Below, one piece after another: positions 1-11,408 of a stretch of DNA of 64,000 nt. The stretch's first letter is position 1; each line of letters begins with the position of its first letter. A program made the translations under genes and the position numbers. The DNA is from Miscanthus floridulus (lineage: Eukaryota > Streptophyta > Magnoliopsida > Poales > Poaceae). The stretch spans positions 72,199,533 through 72,263,532 of the forward strand of contig NC_089584.1 of assembly GCF_019320115.1 (NCBI RefSeq), written 5' to 3'. The notes beneath the pieces were generated by a model. The model was not told the origin of the DNA, did not search any database, and saw only the letters and a list, made by a program, of their open reading frames with translations.

Positions 1-3000
1 TTAGCATGAGTTCATTGAATACGAATTGGAGCTAGTACTTCGGGCTACAAAAGTCGCTTAGATCATTTATGCTTTGGAGCCACGATTTAGATGATACATC
101 GACGTGAAAACTTGCTATCAGGCCTTGCCATCGGGTGACTAACGAACTGAATTGGTTGATTCAGTGGCCGACTGCCGCCAGGACTCACACGCCGCGTGGA
201 GGCCAGCAGTGGCTGCACGTCACCGGCGTCCTACCCCATGTGGTAGAGCCAGGCCTAAGCTGACGTTAACACCCCAGCACCGCCCGCTCCAACCCAACGC
301 CCTCATTTCCCATTCTAGTTCCCTCCTTCGCCTTTATGCGCAACTGCCGTAGCCACCACCATGCCGAGAGTCCGCCATTGCCATTGCCGGTCACCAACGT
401 GCCTCGCCGCTCCTCCATCACCGCAGCACTCCACTGCCACCCCAGCAACTCACTGCATCCACCCATGCCTACTGATAGCGCTCGGTAAGCTCCAACACCA
501 TTCAAGGGCTCGCCAGAGCTCCACCGCCAAGTCCGTCACTGTGGCTGGAGGGCCACAGTCCACCTCTCGCTATGTTAGCTTATGCACTAGGTTCTCCATT
601 GTTCGTAGATGCTTATACGAGCGTTAGGTTGGGCCACCGAGGTCATCGCCGGCGTACCGCCGCCATCCCGCTCCTCCAAGCCGCCATGGTCGCCGCCGTA
701 GTCGCTAGCGCCGACGAGAGGCCCAACCAAGTAGACCAATCGATGCGCTAGGTCACAAGGATCATGTGGTGAAGATGTCACCGCCGGCGAACTCGCCGTC
801 GGCGAGCTCTGGCCACGCAAGCATCGCGCAGTGTCACTGCCCTGTTTTGGGTCACTGACGTGTGGGGTCGTCTGCCTCACGGGTCCCACCGGTCAGCGAC
901 ACTAGGGATTAAGATAGTTCATTTTGATTCCAGATTTCACACTATTTTGTAATATTGATATCTCCAGTTTTGTAGCTTCAAAAATTGTGAAATAAATTTG
1001 GTAGTGTTCCTTAGGAAGTGTAGTATTTAGGAAAAATATAGTCTTGACACTTACAGTAGAAATTTTGGAAGATATAAATGAAAATTTGAAATGTGTTTTT
1101 GAATGCATGCAAACTTGTTTATTTTATATCTAGAGTTCCTGTGCTCCAAAAATTATGAAATTTTTGTGGTAAGCTATTCTTGACATGTATGAGCTCTGGC
1201 AAAAAATTTGAGGATCAGTGCATGTATAGATTTGTAGTTATAGATTTTTCTTTTATAAATAGGTAATCCTTGTATGATTTTTTATAAATTAATTATGAAT
1301 CCAATATTCATGAAATTTGTTAGGGGTTATCCTAGTACCATAAGGATGATAAGAAAAATAGGAAATTTGTTACTTGACACATTTCACTAGGGTTTTCTAT
1401 TTTTGCTATTGTAAGCCTTTCTGTCTTGTCATTTTTATATAGAATGTTCTACTTTATAAAATGGCATGAAACTTTTATAGTAGTCTTTTCGTAGCATTAG
1501 AAAGGCACTGTAAATTTTTGAGAATTTATGATGCATATTTAGTATATGTTTATTAATTAACCTAAGTATCTAAATAAAATGATAAATGCATTTAAATAAA
1601 TATTTTGGGCTTCACCATTATGTTTTCTTGAGTGTATTTGGTATGCTTGCACAGTTGGTAGACTTTTTGTTGTAAAAATTTGAATACTTATATGAAGTAG
1701 AAGTATTGTTGCTTTATAATTCGAATTGAGCGGGTTTTTAGACAGATTTGGTAGTTTGGTATGTTGCATGGTAAGAATGGTGTTTGCTGTAAAAATGGTT
1801 AATAACAAAGTTGTAGAGAACTTCTTCATGTATCTTGTGTTAAAATTTCGGAGTAATAGGCCAAAGAGTTTGGGAGTTATAGCTGTTCGAAGTTAGTATT
1901 TCCAAATTGCTTAACCTCTGAAATTTCTGGACAGCATGGGGTTACTTGTCTGTTTTAGTTAAGATAAATTGTGAATTAGCTTTTGATGATTAAATAAGAG
2001 TTGTAGGAAATTTTATAATCTTTCCAGAAAGTCTAGGATCACTACATTTGGATATGTAGAACTGCAGTTATGAGTAAAATAAGTAGCTGCTGTTTTGTAT
2101 TGTGGTACATGAACTGCTGAAATGTTTTATTGAATCATTAAGAAGAGATATGCACCTACTCATTAAACACGCGATACACTTGTTATTACTTCAGTACCCT
2201 GATATTAAGAGTACATACAAGAATGCATTCATCACATATCATCATATTATACTTGTCTTGCATACATCCGCAATACCTTATGCCATATTCATGCATCTAG
2301 GATCGGAGGAAGAAATAACATTGCTGGAATTCGATGAAGTAGAGGAAGGGCTCAGCAGGAGAATCCTCCAGTCGCAGCTCCCGAAGGCGAGGAGCAGAAC
2401 CCCGAAGAGCTTCCGGAGTGCCCTAATCACCGCCCCACGTCCTTTCTGAGAGTCAAGCCCCGGAGCATTTTAAGTCTCCCAGTATTTTACAAATGGTTAC
2501 TTAAGTACTTATGATTGATGCATTAGGTTATAAGAGTTGATTGGAACCACTCGATGCATATGAATTCCTTGTCTAGAAATATACACCTTTAACTTGGTAT
2601 AGGTCCAGGATCGAGTATATGCTTAGCCCTACTTAGACCGGTAGAAGTCGGGTGATTTCCTGTGACCTGCGAGATATAGGTGGATACCGGAGCACGGTTG
2701 GCTATATTTGCTATCGTGGAACAGAACCATGGGGTAAAAGAAAATCGAGGCCGGGCGGAGTCTATGCATAGGTTGACTCATGTGATTCCGTCTGTGCCGA
2801 TTAAGGACCGTACTGTTGTTGGCGCTTCTAACAAAATTGAACGCATGCCTATCTCTTAGCTGGCCGGATAACTCGTTCCGACCGCGAAGTTGAGTAGCTC
2901 AACTCAGGTCAGGCCCCATTCTGTTATGCGCTCCTTGCGGGGGGGGGCGATCAAACTGAGCCCAAGGGTAGGCTAGGCCTGAACATCCTGGCATTTGGTG

Positions 3001-3934
3001 TCCTAGATTGTGCGGTGTGGTACGAACCCGTGAAATGTGTACCTGAGTTGTACCAAAGGTGACCTAAGGCTGCCTTCGCGCGGTATGCCTGGGTTTGTGT
3101 TAGGAATAAATTCCCAGCTGGTTGAAATCGATTCGAATCGCCATCTCTCCCGGATAGTGAGAAACTTGGCTAGTCCCAACATCGTAGTAACTGTGTATGG
3201 AACATGATGGTTCGGATGAATATGGAATTACAATACCTGCTATGGTTACTATTGTATGCTTTAAATTTGATATACCACATGTTTGGCACAGGATAGCTGC
3301 TAATCTAGAGATGGATAGTTATAATTTACTTGATAAAGGAATCATAATTGTATAGCTGAGTTAATTGCTTTTATGCAAAACATTGTCAAGCTATCTCCAC
3401 TTATACAGCCTTGCATACTCTTGGAGTCGAATTATTTCTGGTTTATGATGGGTAAGTCTAGCTGAGTACCTTCTCGTACTTAGGGTTTTATTTCCCATTG
3501 TTGCAGATGGCACTGTGTATCATGGTTTTTGCAAGAGTTGCTTCTATCCCGCTGTGGATGAGGAGTAAGCCTTGGGCAGGCTTCTTTATTAATCCCTCTA
3601 TTTGCTTTTGTGGACTGTGATCCTACTTCGGCACTGTATTAAACTATGTTGGAAACTTTACTTTCAAACTTAATTTGCTTCTGCTTTTGATTATCAACTC
3701 GGTTTGTAATAACTTGGTTTCATACTCTGATGATGAAAATGGATCTATGAACTTTATGTAATATGTGACATGTATGTTGAATCATGTATGATCTTGGTTG
3801 TTGTAAATCATTTATTGAGACCCATCATGGTACTCGATGGACTACCAGGTTTATATGGGTTCAAGTATGACAGTGCGACCACTTGTGGGCTACCATCTTA
3901 CTTGTACTCTTATAAATTGGTCGGTTCTGCGACA
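1..3934 (+). mobile_element. Long chromovirus-type LTR, copy A (left part outside window)
   Basis: The right end aligns by eye with the ends of copies D (60139) and E (21010): all share a stretch reading roughly TATAAATTGG-TCGGTTCT just before the terminus. The order of parts is the same as in the other copies: a GC-rich block (about 160-900), a very AT-rich block (900-2280), an exon-like peptide (2301-2480), then a U5-like tail. By comparison with the other copies the TGTAACACC start should lie several hundred bases left of the window. No primer-binding site follows position 3934, so this is a 3' LTR or a solo LTR rather than a 5' LTR. The short ORFs inside it are not convincing as genes. 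Confidence 0.75.
2301..2480 (+). other. Exon-like coding segment inside LTR A
   Basis: It follows an AG (2299-2300) and encodes GSEEEITLLEFDEVEE, then after a one-base frame change a stretch ending ECPNHRPTSF and KPRSILSLP. Copies C, C' and D encode closely similar residues at the same place (TLLEF or NLLEF, then ECP-H, then KGKP-SI-SL), although their nucleotide sequences have drifted. The function is unknown. It may be an exon of a spliced LTR transcript. The frame break means this copy is not functional as it stands. Confidence 0.5.
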
Positions 3935-6130
3935 TTCATGATGCATGATAAGCAAGACAAGCATATCAGCAATTATTAGTTACTCAATTGCATAGATCTA
4001 AATAGTCGATGATCATGAAAACATGCAAAAAGGTGTAAAAAGAAGACGTGGAAGCATTAAATGAGAAACATACTAGCTTTTAACCTAGAGAAAAACAAGT
4101 AAACGCGAGTAAATAGCCAATATATTCTCAACGTACGGGCTATCGGCTAAAATAGCCAATTCCAATGAAAGTAAAGTCGTTGCAAACAGACATCCATATG
4201 TTGAACGTGGATAAGTCCATACACTTATCAGATCCAATCTGCCATCTCTAACAGTGGGGATACGAGTTAGACCGATTCAACCATGATAGAGATACAGGTT
4301 AAACCCTCAAAGCATATGAATCTATACATGCTTAATGGGATCGTGAAAGCATGCTACGATCGTGGAAGCATAGGTGATCGACTAAATAGCCGATGTAGAC
4401 ATAGCATGAACCAAGGGGCTATGTTTGACCATAAGCAAGACTTGCTATTTAACCATCTTTGGTCTATAGTGCTAACAGTGGGGGTCGAGCGGATCAATGG
4501 CAGCCATAATAGTAGTTCTAGACTAGATTTCATTAACTAGCAAGCCTTACCTAGGGCTAAACATGTCCTGACCACATGCTATCTTCGATCAAGATTGGAT
4601 CAAAATGGCTAAGTTAACCAAAACCATTGTCGAAGTGAGATGTAAATAGGTAAAAGCAATAGGATGATGAATCGAATAGATATAAAGTCGATCTATTTCA
4701 ATCTTAATCGGGCAAGGAGTGATTTTGTTATAAATAGTAGGAAACTAATTGTAACAAGATCTATAACTAGAAAATCTATTTAAAGACGGCAAGGAAGCCC
4801 TACCAATCTTAATAGATTTAGCCGATAACTAATCCGTATCAAAATTTATATGAGATACCAACTAGACCGATGCAACCGTATGAATTTTGATAAGAATTGA
4901 GGATAACTTGTATCAGATAATTGTAAGAGATATGAGCCAGACCGATGCAACCTTACAATTAACCGATGATAACTAACTTATATTGTGCTTGCAAGAGATC
5001 AGACTTAACCGAGGGCAACCTTACAAACAAAATATAAGTCGTGATGGATACTCACAGATGAATCGGAGGTCGGACTTAACCGATGGTAGCCCTCCTTGCC
5101 GAAGAACTCACCAAGATCTACTCTACTACTACTTCTAGGGGGTGGCATAAGCCAAAAGGTAAAGGTATTAGTTTTTGATTGATCATTGAGATATCTGTTA
5201 CAATAGCCGGGGTTCAATATTTATACCCGAGGCTCGACTATGAGTCCTGGTCGAACAAGACCAATCTCAAACTTGGAAAAGAAAAATAAAGCTTCCTAAA
5301 TTGCGTTAAATTGGGCTTCAATCTTTCCTTTCTATGAAGTTCGACGTGTCTTCTTGGTTCGTGCCTTGTCGTTCTTGCCAATGGGGCCCATTCCCTTGGA
5401 ATGATGGCGTCATCTTATCTAGTTGATGGCAATTTAGTTAGTCGATCTTTGCTGAATATTTCGTCTTTCCTTGATAAGCTTTCGACCTCATGGTCTCCTC
5501 ATCCCGACCTAAATTTTGGTGTCAACACATGCCCCCCAATTTTAGGATAAATCATTTTGTTCCAAAATTCTCGTCGCATGCACCACACTTCCAACCTTCT
5601 GCTCTAATCCCATACTAACTTCTTTGGTCTTCTTGTAGATCTATTCCATTGGCCTCTCTCAATCATGACATTTGGCCACTCAATGGTGATCATCCTTTTG
5701 TCTTCCTCAACTCGTGCTCCGTAGCCGATCTCTTGTCATTTCTTTGGTCTGGCTAACATTGTACCCTGTTGTGCACAAATTCTTCTACCATCATCGAGTA
5801 CTACACCGGTGGTTGGCTTTTTGGATTAATCGTCTCTTCAAGTTTGGTCCATCAGCTAATTGACTGAACTTTGGTTGATCAATTCTAGGGCCTGTCTCCG
5901 AACATGCGTGAAATGCAAAATTGTAGCAGATAATATTTCATGTTCGCATCCTAGATTTGAATGAAACTGCAAATAACCCTGATGAATAAAATTTTCAAAT
6001 CTGTTGCTTCTGCAATTGTTGCCTTCTTATTAGACAACACGTGGCTTCCTCAACATTTGAGATGGCCTTCCATCTTCCATAAATCAAATTTATTTTTTTT
6101 CGACTCAAAAGATCCATCAGTATCCTAGTC
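3935..6130. repeat. Degenerate repetitive DNA, no identifiable gene
   Basis: AT-rich sequence with short degenerate repeats between about 4250 and 5090. The motif GACCGATGCAACC or a variant recurs near 4269, 4864, 4939, 5003 and 5072, the last four about 62-75 bases apart. The stretch at 5520-5560 contains a C-run followed by AATTTTAGG that looks like the border of a retroelement noncoding region. I could not find an LTR pair, PBS or coding domain here. Confidence 0.4.
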
Positions 6131-6134
6131 CGGC

Positions 6135-6141
6135 TATAAAT
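6135..6141 (+). promoter_or_regulatory. TATA box of the 6249-7094 gene-like unit
   Basis: TATAAAT lies about 108 bases upstream of the ATG at 6249. A pyrimidine-rich leader (6180-6240) lies between them. This is a normal plant promoter spacing. Confidence 0.5.
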
Positions 6142-6248
6142 ACACTCTTAAAGGACAGCCGAGGGATCACATATGTTCCTACCTCCACTCTTGTCACTGT
6201 GCCACTTCTTCCTCCCTAGTTTTAAATTGTCCCTCCTTTTCCAATACC

Positions 6249-7094
6249 ATGGCCAACGGTAAGCGTCCTGCCAGTGATGTCCCGGAGGAAGAACTCCCCA
6301 TGCGCCAACGCCTCTACCGTTAGGGGTAAGTTAGATCTTATTCGCGTCTTTGTTCTTTTCAATGATTGCCTTAATTGACTTCTCTTGATCTACAGAGCCA
6401 TATCCCACGCCGATGGCCATCATCATGCGGCGAGGCCTTCTGGTGCTGCCTGAGATGCTAGATCGGCGGCATTGATAGGACCTTCTGATGACTCCAACTC
6501 CTATAATGGAGATGGCATCCACCATTATCTCTATGAGCGGAATGTGGTGATGGACCACTACTCTGAGGCGACCCACGAGAGTAGTCATCTAGAGATTGCC
6601 TTGAACACTTCTTAGGCTACCCTCGCCACCGTAGAGGGGAGACCAATGTTGTTCGCGCACAACTGGCGGCATTTGATGCCAGGGTTGCGGGTAAGTTCTT
6701 CAAGATAACTCTGTATTTGATTACTCTATTTTCCTGTTCTTCTCCTGATGAGCTCTTTCTTCTTCTTGTAGCTCTAATGGAGCAGTTGGTGGCAAACAAT
6801 GCAGTCGATGCCCTAAATGCCTGGGGTGTCATGTTGGTGGCCCACCTCCAGGACGTCCCCATGCGTGCCCGGGAGGTGGCTCTCCATGGTGTCCAACATA
6901 GAGACGTTGTTGCCTTAGCGATTGACCATGTGTGCTTAGGGCATGATCTCCGTCTGCTGTAGCCTAGCTTCCCCGACGGCAAGGACCCTAATAACTACCC
7001 GGAGTTGGTGGACGACTTCAAGGGAGTCACCAAAGCCATAATGCACATAACTCTGGCTGAAGCAATCGTCAACCACATTTTCTTCAACCCTTAG
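6249..7094 (+). pseudogene. Three-exon gene-like unit, unknown protein, decayed
   Basis: A gene-like structure can be read directly. Exon 1 is 6249-6325 (starts MANGKRPASDVPEEE), exon 2 is 6396-6690, exon 3 is 6772-7094. Both introns have GTAAG donors (6326, 6691) and pyrimidine-rich AG acceptors (6395, 6771). The joined frame encodes roughly 230 residues. Exon 3 is helix-rich (starts ALMEQLVANNAVDALNAWG) and ends NHIFFNP. Damage: in-frame TAG at 6321, TGA and TAG in exon 2, a one-base frameshift near 6640, and TAG at 6960. Most of these stops sit where a CAG or CGA codon fits. I do not recognise the family. It could be an accessory gene carried by a large retrotransposon or a captured host gene. 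TATA and poly(A) signals flank it. Confidence 0.55.
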
Positions 7095-7117
7095 ATTGTA
7101 ATGGGGTTATTTCAATG

Positions 7118-7123
7118 AATAAA
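7118..7123 (+). terminator. Poly(A) signal AATAAA
   Basis: AATAAA lies 24 bases after the final stop of the 6249-7094 unit and is followed by AT-rich sequence. It completes the promoter-exon-intron-poly(A) layout. Confidence 0.45.
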
Positions 7124-7129
7124 AATTCA

Positions 7130-7930
7130 TTTTACACCTGTTCTTCGTGCCTTGGCTCTGAATGAATTTTTCATTCACTGCTATGGGTTCCTTTATTATT
7201 AGCTTTTGAATTATCAACTAAAGAACCCACCAGATAACTTGGACTTTGGTCTTTTAATTGATTTAGAATAGCTAATCTGACCGAATCAAATAACTTTCTA
7301 GGGTCAGATCATCTAGTGCCAAACGCAAACACAAAACTGCATCAAGGTTAGGAGTGCCTCCACACCAGCCGAGCTCACCTACGCGAAGACTCAATGAGTC
7401 CCCGGACTGCTGGCTCTTCCACTATTAAAACAAAAGGACCCCGATGACTCACGTTGCTGGGATCCTTCTATTTTCCAAGGAAGGATAGCGGGATAGAGAC
7501 TCGGCGGGCCTCGGTGTAGGGAAAGCATCAGCACCGGTAGCACTCGACAGGAAGACCATGGTTGCCTAGGCCACCGGCCACATTGGAGGCACCGGACTCC
7601 CGCCCAGTGCCATAGTTCTGCATCCCCCTCTGCTCCATGTCATTGGCTTTCCTTTGTTGGGATCCTTCCACTTTCATGGGAGCGATCACCCGATGAAGCA
7701 AGCGAGGCTCACTCAGAGGGAGACATCACACTTCATCACCACCATGGCCACCAGGAGTTAGATCTGAGAGGAAGAAGAGAAGGAGCTAGAGGAGGGATAG
7801 AAGGCGCCGCTCCCTTGAGGCTCCCCTTTATAGCCCCAGTCAAAGCATTGTGAGTGGCTCTGGACCCTCTGATCAGCCATCAATAGCTAAAGGGGCCCTG
7901 AGGGACTGGCCGAAGAAAGGTCCTAATATG
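7130..7930 (-). promoter_or_regulatory. Possible minus-strand promoter region, otherwise unassigned
   Basis: On the minus strand a TATAAA (7827-7832) sits in a GC-rich context and is followed by a CT-rich leader and an ATG near 7744. The frame closes after about ten codons. It points toward the 6249-7094 unit, so the two would converge. Nothing in the downstream sequence is recognisable. It may be a promoter fragment carried by a transposon. Confidence 0.2.
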
Positions 7931-10690
7931 GCTAAAGGGGGGAATAGCCTATTTAAAACTCTACAAAATCACTAGAGCAATTTGTTTATACGCTAAATGG
8001 TGAAATGCAATTTGCTCTAGCTCTACAAGGGTTGCAAGCCACCTATCCAAACAATTCTAGTTACTATGATCACTAAGCACACAACAAGAGCTAAGTCACT
8101 ACTCACTATAAGAGCTCTCAACAAGACTGCACTAAAGAGCTCCACTAGGTTAAACTAAGCTAACTAGCAACCTCTCAAAACTAGCTACACTAAAGAGCTT
8201 GCTACACAACTAGTTTGGAAGATTGTAAAGGAGTTAGTAGGGTGATTATACTGCCATGTCGAGAAATGAACCAATCACAATATGAAAGCCAACCAATCAC
8301 CAGGAGAAATCCAATCACAAGATGACACACGATTTTTCTCCCAAGGTTCACATGCTTGCCGGCACGCTAGTCCCTATTGTGTTGACCAACACATGGTAGT
8401 TCGGTGGCTAATAGGTGTTTCACAAACCTAGTCCAACAAATGGATGCCACAACAACCTACCCACAAGTGAGGTAACTCAATTACATGAGCAATTTACTAG
8501 AGTTGCCTTTGGTGCTCTGCGGGGGAAGGCACAAGACCCCTCACAATCTTCGAGAGATGGCCACGAACAATCACCAACTTGTGCTAATGCTCCTCCATTG
8601 CTCCAAGCCATATAGGAGGCAACAACCACTAAGAGAAACAAGAAATCCATAGCCACAATGATCCCCAAGTGCCACTAGATGCAATCACTCAAGCAAATGC
8701 ACTTTGAATCACTCCCAATCTCACAATGATGATGAATCAATGATGGAGATAAGTGAGAGGTGTTTGCTTGGGCTCACAAGGATGTCAAGTATCTCAAAGT
8801 GCCAAGTGTGGGGCACTCGCCATGCTGAACCACCTAAATCGAGACTCGTCCACTTGACCTGCTCAATTTAGGTAACACGACAGCACGAGACCCCCAGGAG
8901 CGCACATAGCAACTCCTCTTCAAGAGCTTCACGTTGAGTTATACACACATACCCAACACAATGCATATCATACAACTCAATCACATACACACTTTAGCCT
9001 TACATCTATTACTAAAGCATTGTTGATAACAAAATAGGTTTCAAGTGTGCAAACGTACTACTAGATCTAATACTCTGACAACTCTTTTCCTGCACTAGGT
9101 TGCCGCTCTTGTCACTCATCAAACCATTGGATTTACACACAGCTCATCTAGGAGAGCACCTGCTCCAAGGTCTGCTAACTTGCATTATCGGAGTTAGCCT
9201 CGAAGATAATGGCTGGTCTACCTGCAAAACAACTTAACGGCTGCACCATGAGTACAAAATTTCGATTCCCAGTAAAAAAAGAAATATAATAGAAAAATAT
9301 GGGACAAAAAATGAATCCACTTGGTTTTAGACTTGGTACAACCCAAAATCACCATTCCTTTTGGTTCGCACAACCAAAAAATTATTCTGAAGGTCTACTG
9401 TGTACTTGTAGGACTTAATTCCAACATATAATATTTGGTGGATGCACAGAGTAGTTATCGGGTATGTGTATGTACGGACAACAATGATGAACATTAAGAG
9501 TATGACATGCTATGCTCAACATAGAAATAAAGGTATTCATCATTATAACAAAGTGCTCATAGTCCATTGTTCATGCTACCATGGATATAGAAAGAAAGAA
9601 CAACCGAATAGTCTGTCGCGAAGGACTTCAGGCTTTCAAGACTCTACAGAGGTCTACAACTGTACCCACATGGAAGGACAGGACTAACCACCATACCCTT
9701 ATGTGAGAGTAAGGGTTGCCTCATGCCTTCCAACCTTTCCCTAATCTAGCCTGAGTGTCCAACAAAAGGTTCGAGCGGTTGCCTGGTCAATGTCCTAGAC
9801 ATTCCCAACCGATGCCAACCCCCTTGCCAGTTTCATGGATAAACAGGTCACAATTAGTTACTTGGCTTGTCAACCCCATCTATGACATGTGGTCTATACA
9901 AGTGGTTACTCGGACTTACATATCCCAATACAAGGTCCTTAATGCTCCACGAGCTATGTTGCTTGAGATCCCACACTCATGATGACCTACCCCTCGCATG
10001 AGCAAGATATCCAAGTTATCATCAAGATTATCCTATTAGGGATATTAGTCCTTAGCTAGATTAGTTAGGTATGTCAAGTTTTACCATCATTGGTTTTAGT
10101 AGTTAATTATCTAGGTGTAGCATCCTACATGCGCGAGTATGAGTTCCCTTCCCATGCTTGACTTCTACCGTTGCCCAAGCAACTAAGCAATAAGCATTAA
10201 GCGTTCCCATTCCCATTGTTTAGATGAGAGGCTTCTACAGATTATTAAGCTACTCTAGGTGTAGTATAAGAGTGATCATTATCCAAGACTACATGTAATG
10301 CATAACATATAATGCAATTTGATAAGTATCCAACGTAGGGTTTATAATAGTGGGGTGCGTGCCCGATGGTGTTGCCGTTTAGACATCTAAAAGCTGACGA
10401 TAACCACTTGTATAGCTATGTGATCCTCACTTGGGATGTTCCTAAAAGAATACGAGAGACATGCCTGAAGAGATACATCGATGATCATGATAACGAGAAA
10501 GGGCATTAGTACATGGGCTTGCAATGGGACTTGGGATGGAACATTTAACTAAGGCTTGGTCATTGCACTATGTGGAAAAGGTATAAACTTGTACTTGTTG
10601 ACTTCCTAGGTAGGCTTGCTAGATAGTCACATACATCTCTATGGATCGTTGAACACTCTGTCTTACTAACAAACACTCTATTATACTGGG
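7931..10690. repeat. Unclassified degenerate repetitive DNA
   Basis: No ORF with recognisable domains occurs on either strand. The part at about 7970-8780 has the texture of a widespread grass noncoding repeat (many short phrases such as CACAATGATGATGAATC). 9690-10690, read on the minus strand, resembles an LTR-type noncoding region. I saw no terminal repeats, PBS or target duplications that would let me assign either part to an element. Confidence 0.3.
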
Positions 10691-11408
10691 TACCAAGGTG
10701 GTTCGGTTCTGTTCTGGCTCTGTACTGGTTGGCAAACGCTATGTGGAGATCACAGAGACTTCGATAGATTTGGGGCTTAGGTATATCTAAGGTTTTTTGT
10801 TCACATCAGATGGTCTAGTCCGTTGATAGATGCTCCAGTATGAATTGGGTACTCTTGGGTTGCTGGGTTACTATCCTTATAATTCAATGGACACTCTATG
10901 GTGTATCACAGACACTTTGGTAGTCTAAGCGGACTACGGGTAAGGCTTTCTAGTAACTTCTTGGGGTATTAACAGACATTCCGTCGAGTTGATGGACTCT
11001 CCGCCAATCGGGCGACAAGACCTATGCGCTTGGGTGCTCTTGGGGTTCAAGCTTAGATTTGTGGAGTTGTGCATCTTGCATGTGCCAAACATTCATATGA
11101 TGGCTTAGGTGGATTACTAGGCTCACTATGGCTGGGTTGAAAGCTAGTTTCACTAAGTGTTGCTATGGCTTAGGGATTGAATGAAAACTCATGAGATGAG
11201 AGATAAACCTTGAGATCGAGATGAAGATCCTTAGCTCTGAGATTTGAGAGCTTCCATAGCAAGAGGTTGAAGATCCCACCTTTCTTCCATCCAAGCTTTC
11301 TTCAATTCCATCATGCAAGCTATTCCACCCATCACCTTCTCCATGCATGATGGATCCTCCATTAGCAAACCAACTTAAGCATGAGTGGGTTGAGGATGTT
11401 GTTGAGAT
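10691..11408 (-). repeat. Possible remainder of the copia 3' LTR
   Basis: This lies on the far side of the B/E element from the copia LTR segment at 25497-26237. If B/E inserted into that LTR, the remainder should be found here. The sequence has no coding signal. The assignment rests only on position, because the B LTR is truncated at the junction (11409) and no matching target duplication survives. Confidence 0.25.

Noticed and set aside
8415..9982. Short ORFs in 8.4-10 kb
   Set aside because: No domains, no promoter or splice structure; the region looks repetitive.
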